A stretch of DNA of 64,000 nucleotides. It comes from Hybos culiciformis (taxonomy: Eukaryota > Arthropoda > Insecta > Diptera > Hybotidae). Made by a program: the position numbers and the translations under genes. This document shows, piece by piece, positions 59,453 through 64,000 of this stretch. The number at the start of each line of letters is the position of its first letter. Positions within the stretch are counted from its first letter, which is position 1. Location of the stretch: positions 62,001 through 126,000 of the forward strand of contig CAXFZM010000180.1 in NCBI GenBank assembly GCA_964007475.1, written 5' to 3'. Under the pieces are notes generated by a model, which did not search any database, had not been told where the DNA came from, and was given only the letters and a program-made list of their open reading frames with translations.

Positions 59453-60447
59453 GAAGCAGCACGTATTTTATCACTACCTCGAGGTGGCCGAGTTGTTTGT
59501 GTAAATGCTCGAATACGACTTGCAAGTCCTGTTAAATATAAATTTAGACAATCAATTAATTAACTATAAAATTAAAAATAATAATAATTTGTAAAAAGTT
59601 AGATCAAATTTTAAAAGTTGAATATGCTTCTAAGGTTAAGATGTAATAATTTCACAAATTAAACATTTGAAAAGACCGAAAAGTTTTAATTGGATCTTCA
59701 CCACTATGTCTTTTTGTATGAATTGTTCCTTTTTCAACTGCTAGGTCCTGTAAACGCGAATCATTGATACCAGCTGTTTGACCTTGTTTAGAAAAAATAA
59801 AAAGGAAATTCGTGAACCGTAGGAATTTTAAAATTAAAAAAAGTTTTAAAAACACGATTCTACTCTCAATTCTCAAACCAATAAAATTATTTACTTACCA
59901 TCAGAATGACTGTCAATCGATAGAATGGTGGCGTTTCAGTACGTTCAATTAAGCAATTCAATGTTTCCACTGTTTGCAGTTCTGTCATTAATTCATCTAA
60001 CAATCTGTCTGGGCACGTTCGAGCTAGATAAAGCGCTACTAGTTTTGCCTGTTTAAGTATATGAAATAAAAAATTTCAATTAAAAACTTTTTAGCAAGGA
60101 ATTATAATAGAAAGAATAAATACAATTAGAGTAATATGTAGTTGAAAAAGTTCGTCAAAGATTAAACAACATTATAAGTATATACATTTTTTTTTTTATT
60201 TCAATTCCTAATAGAAAAAGAAATGCAACGAATTTTACTTTGTTAACTCCAAAAATATTCTTCAAAACTTTAAATCTTTGAAGCCATCTAAAAATTTGTT
60301 AAAAAATGACTTTAAAAGCTGAAAAAAGCGAAATAAAATAGTGCACAGAAAAAAAAAATTATAAGCTCTATCAGGAATTCTAGACGTTGTGAACAGAAAA
60401 AAATGCAATTATAGGGTTTTTCTTAGAAATCTTAAAGTATATCATAA

Positions 60448-61464
60448 TAACGGTAAGCGGCTGATTCATCGCCTAGCAATTCATCGCGAATCAATTCATC
60501 GCCCGCAATTCATCGCCAGCAATTCATCGTCAAGCAATTCATCGTCAAAAAGTTCATCGCCAAGCAATTCATCGCCAAGCAATTCAACGCCAGTAATTCA
60601 TCGCCAGTAATTCATCGCCAGCAATTCATCGCCAGTAATTCATCGCCAGTAATTCATCGCCAGTAATTCATCGCCAGCAATTCATCGCCAGCAATTCATC
60701 GCCAGCAATTCACCGCCAGCAATTCATCGCCAGCAATTCATCGCCAATTGGTGATTGGGTAGGGCGGTGCCCAAACCACTAAATACAGAAGCTTTTTTCT
60801 TGGAAATGCTCCGTTTCGGAGATTTGGCCCCTCAAAATTTTCATACATTTTTCTATGGAAATTTTTTTTTTCTTTCGAAATATATAAAAAAAAAAAAAAA
60901 AAAATTAGCCCGATGTGGCAGAAGCTTGGTGAGGAAGTAGAGGCGGTTCCCAAATCAACAAATTCAAAAGTTTTTTTCTCGGAAATGCCCCGTTTTGGAG
61001 ATATGGTCACTCAAAATTTTCATACATTTTTCGACGGCAAAAAAAAACATAAAATATGAATCGCCAGCAATTCATCGCCAAGCAATCCATCACCAGCAAT
61101 TCATCGCCGCCGGCGGCGATGAATTGATGGTGATGGACTGCTTGGCGATGAATTGCTGGCGATGAATTGCTGGCGATGAATTGCTGGCGATGAATTACTG
61201 GCGATGAATTGCTGGCGATGAATTACTGGCGATGAATTACTGGCGATGAATTGCTGGCGATGAATTACTGGCGATGAATTACTGGCGATGAATTGCTGGC
61301 GATGAATTACTGGCGATGAATTACTGGCGATGAATAGCTTGGCGATGAATTGCTTGGCGATGAACTTTTTGACGATGAATTGCTTGACGATGAATTGCTG
61401 GCGATGAATTGCTGGCGATGAATTGCTTGGCGATGAATTGCTGGGCGATGAATTAGCCTAGATT
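60448..61464. repeat. Inverted 15-bp minisatellite in a furry intron
   Basis: About 18-20 copies of CAATTCATCGCCAGC/CAG at 60465-60750 are mirrored by about 25 copies of GATGAATTGCTGGC at 61110-61455. The symmetry centre is CGCCGCCGGCGGCG at ~61105-61118. Variant units (CCAAGC, GTCAAG) occur in mirror order at the outer parts. It lies in the intron between the exons at 61665 and 60048. Confidence 0.93.
60755..61035 (+). repeat. Two ~183-bp tandem copies between the minisatellite arms
   Basis: GCGGTNCCCAAA ... TTTTTTCTNGGAAATGC, CCGTTT, GGAGATNTGG, CTCAAAATTTTCATACATTTTT occurs at about 60760-60853 and again at about 60943-61032, each followed by an A/T-rich run. The first copy has some resemblance to the fold-back element at 13413 (GGTAG ... 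GGTGCC). Confidence 0.75.
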
Positions 61465-61799
61465 CCATAATAACATATGAAGATTCTAAACATAAATTTT
61501 CTTATATTTAAATTTTCTCTCATTCTATTTTGTTATATTTAAAGTAAATTATATTGCTTGGATTATGACGCTTTTATTCTTTACGAACGTATTGTTCAAC
61601 TAAAAAATCAATCATGCATTTGATAACTTTAATTTTTAAATGTTGTTAAGATATTTCAACTTACGTATGATAAGAGTTCATTGGGAGCCATGCCTGACAT
61701 TATCACCAAATACCGAAGAATAACCTTTAAATTGTTCAGCCAAAATTGGCAAAGAGTTCCCCAAACTTCTTCAATATTGCTTGGATGTAAGTCAGCAAA

Positions 61800-62756
61800 C
61801 TGTGAAATTAAGAGTCCAAGTTTAAGAATACTAATATTAGATATTAGAGAAATAAAAAAGCGAAAAAGCGATTAAAGTGACATTAAGTATAGCTTAAAAA
61901 TTGAAACCAGCATTGCTGCTTATCTTTTCCTGTGTAGTGTTCTTATTATTTATCCATTAATATGTTTGCTTACCTTTGCTGTAATATAAAACAAGTTATT
62001 CAGAAGCATTATATTATACTAATTGGGAAAAACAAATTATAACACTTACAGCCGATTTCATGAGAGTACTTGAGTGTTGGAATCATATATATACACTCAT
62101 GATTCCATTTTTGTACACTCATGATTTCATTTTTGATCTACAATCAAGAAGATTACACTTCTCGTTGCTAATTACAATCGAGTGTATTTGAAAAATGGAT
62201 TCATGAGTGTACACACTCTCGAGTGTAATACACTCATCGTTGCCGGGTACCTTAATACTTTTATAAAGTTTTCGAATTTAATAATTTGTCAAAATAAAAA
62301 TCTGTTGACTAACAAAAAACAAAAAATGGATAATGTGGTCTATTTACTCATATCATTTTCAAATTTTGCTTCAAACAATTTTTTTTTCTGTCCAGACTTA
62401 AAAAATTAATTTCCGCACCCTTTTTATTCAATGTTATTGAGTTAATTCAATTATGTCAAATATTTTGTTAGTTCAGAAATTTTCTTTTCCAAAGTCAATA
62501 AATAAAGAAAATATAATATTACAACTAACTTGTTGTCTGTCAACAATATTGTAATCAATATCTTAAAAAAAAAGATCAATTTTTGATCACTGAGCAAGTT
62601 AATAAAATAATTTAATTAGATTTAAAGAAAATAGATTAAATTTCTTAATCATAGTATAAATTTATTCATCAATGAATCACGAAAAATAAATATATGATGG
62701 AACATGCTATTTATACCCTTTGTTAAAAAAAATTAAAAAAAAAAAATTAACTTTAC
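61800..62756. other. furry intron with TACACTCATGA inverted motifs
   Basis: ATACACTCATGATTCCATTTTTG is seen at ~62091 and a similar copy at ~62116. The inverse AAAATGGATTCATGAGTGTA lies at ~62190, with ACTCTCGAGTGTAATACACTC after it. This suggests a small fold-back element at ~62060-62250. The rest is AT-rich. Confidence 0.5.
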
Positions 62757-62890
62757 CATTATATAAGACAAGGGTGTTGCAGGTGGTACACTTGTAGCAA
62801 CTAATTCCATATTTTCTAACCACGGTAATAAACATTGCTATAAAAGAGCACGAACTTCTTCACGTGCCGTTTGAAATCTATAAGTTATTT

Positions 62891-64000
62891 CTGGAAAAAG
62901 GAAAGAACAATAATTAATTGAAAAACGTCATTTTAATTTTTCGTACTTTAAATTCACTTTACACATAATATAGTTAGTTAGTTAATTTTTCTTTTTTTGC
63001 TGCAAACTTTATAAATGAGTATTTAATTAAAATAATAATAATAAAATTTAATATTTATTTACCAGAGAACAGAGGGCGAAGTCGTGTCGACTTAGTCGAG
63101 CTAGTCGGCACAATTTTCGAGCCGCCGCCGCTGGTTCTTTTTTATCGACTCAAGTCGACTAGCTGCTGCTGAACTTTTATTCGACTTAGTCGACTAACAT
63201 TTTTATTTTTTTCCTTGCAGAAAAAAAAAATACCCTTTTCAACTAGTACTTCCTTTTCTTTATAACAATTGTTATTTTGTCATTCGTATTTTCTAAACTG
63301 AAAATTATTTTCGTATTATTCGAATTTCGAGACCGAGTATTGATGATTTAAGGGAATAATTTAGTGAATAATTTTCACAAAAAGTCAATAAGAAATTTAT
63401 AAAAAATTAATTAGAAAGAAGTTAATAAAAAGTTAGTTAAATATAACATTAGAACTTTAGAACGAAGTAAAAAATATATAGGTAAGTAAAAAAGTATTCT
63501 ACAATCTACATTCATTCAACTCTTTTTTTTTTTGTTAAACCGTGCACCCGTGGTAATGATTTCCACCCAATCCATCAAAAGTTAAAAACCGAATTACGCA
63601 ATCGAAGGTAAATGTCTCATCAGTAGACGCTGTGAACTAGTATCAAACAATCTGGATCAACAAATTATAAAATTAAGAGTTACATTCTGGATTGAAATGA
63701 AATAGAAATTTATGATAAAATAGATTTTTTTTAAACCTACTGACCATATTTGTCCCGTTTAATGCGGGACAAATGCGACACATTTTTAGTTATTCGCAAA
63801 TAGCGTTTTACACCATTTTTAAAGTTTTTTCAACCGACCATCAATCAAACTTTTAATTACCTATTCAAAAAGCACTGAAACTTAAAAAACTATCAAAAGG
63901 TTACTGTGATTTTGAATTTAAAAAAATAATAAAAATAAAAATAATACTTATGGGTAATTCTCTCCGCAAATAGGACAATTTCACTTAAAAAAAAAAAAAA
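62891..64000. other. Right-edge sequence without a recognised gene
   Basis: GTCGACTTAGTCGA-type repeats in both orientations cluster at 63080-63200 around GCCGCCGCCG. TTTGTCCCG-TTTAATG-CGGGACAAA forms a hairpin at ~63750. No further furry exon is visible upstream of 62890. Confidence 0.5.

Larger units (their letters stand above)
57961..62890 (-). pseudogene. fry: furry pseudogene, exons in U5 and the flanking DNA
   Basis: Minus-strand exons in furry order: 62890-62757 ([33 protein letters not shown]), 61799-61665 ([35 protein letters not shown]), 60048-59899 ([34 protein letters not shown]), 59782-~59690 ([18 protein letters not shown]), 59528-59453 joined across a MITE to 58506-58455 (FTQTTRPPRGSDKIRAASG ... 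EDILINDPE), and 58047-57961 ([14 protein letters not shown]). Splice sites are good. Lesions: TAG at 62840-62838 where Leu is expected; in exon 3, RLT is followed by SHSDG in another frame; a 938-bp MITE splits exon 5; coding is lost after GGYF. A functional furry gene must lie elsewhere. The gene assignment is from memory of the family's conserved motifs. Confidence 0.78.

Noticed and set aside
60389..60610. Ser-rich 73-codon ORF
   Set aside because: It is a translation of the 15-bp minisatellite.

Overview
The window is AT-rich eukaryotic DNA with split genes (GT-AG introns), dense DNA transposons, fold-back elements and satellites. The transposon types, together with exons that read as the metazoan gene furry, suggest an arthropod, most likely an insect. 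The species cannot be named from the sequence, and no intact host gene is visible.

Left part (1-18.4 kb). A partial ORF of unknown family runs off the left edge. It is followed by a hAT-type MITE (743-1527) and a complete PIF/Harbinger element (3637-8687; TTA target duplication, long TIRs). Harbinger carries an intact spliced MADF gene and a DDE transposase that looks frameshifted. A 1.38-kb near-palindrome, built of TTGTACAA and AATAAGACCGC arrays around a GC-rich centre, lies between these two genes and swallows the 3' end of the MADF gene. Then come a decayed PHD-finger gene with a pogo/Tigger-like MITE in an intron (10003-13136), several fold-back elements, a 147-bp satellite (13876-14757), and a hAT MITE with a TCATTGAT duplication (17861-18408).

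Central part (18.7-58.8 kb). A BED-finger hAT transposase gene (21429-24704) has a 327-bp satellite of hairpins in its apparent 5' intron. From an internal point of this gene (22954) rightwards, a segment of about 5.36 kb is repeated five times head to tail (U1-U5). Each unit holds the 3' part of the hAT gene, a tRNA-derived SINE, two decayed furry exons and part of a second hAT MITE. U2 and U4 also contain a THAP/P-element-like transposon at the identical site. U2+U3 repeat as U4+U5 with a period of 14917 bp, which is a higher-order repeat. The P-like copy in U4 appears fully intact (888 aa over five exons, perfect 8-bp target duplication). The copy in U2 has lost 20 bp that contain a splice donor and could only encode a THAP-domain peptide.

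Right part (58.8-64 kb). Beyond the last unit, the MITE that interrupts a furry exon is complete (58515-59452). More furry exons follow on the minus strand up to 62890, with an in-frame stop and a frameshift, so this is a furry pseudogene. One of its introns holds a 1-kb inverted minisatellite.

Order of events inferred from nesting: furry copy and hAT gene side by side; MITE insertion into a furry exon; tandem duplication with a breakpoint inside that MITE; P-element insertion into one unit; duplication of the two-unit block; later a separate MITE insertion in U1.
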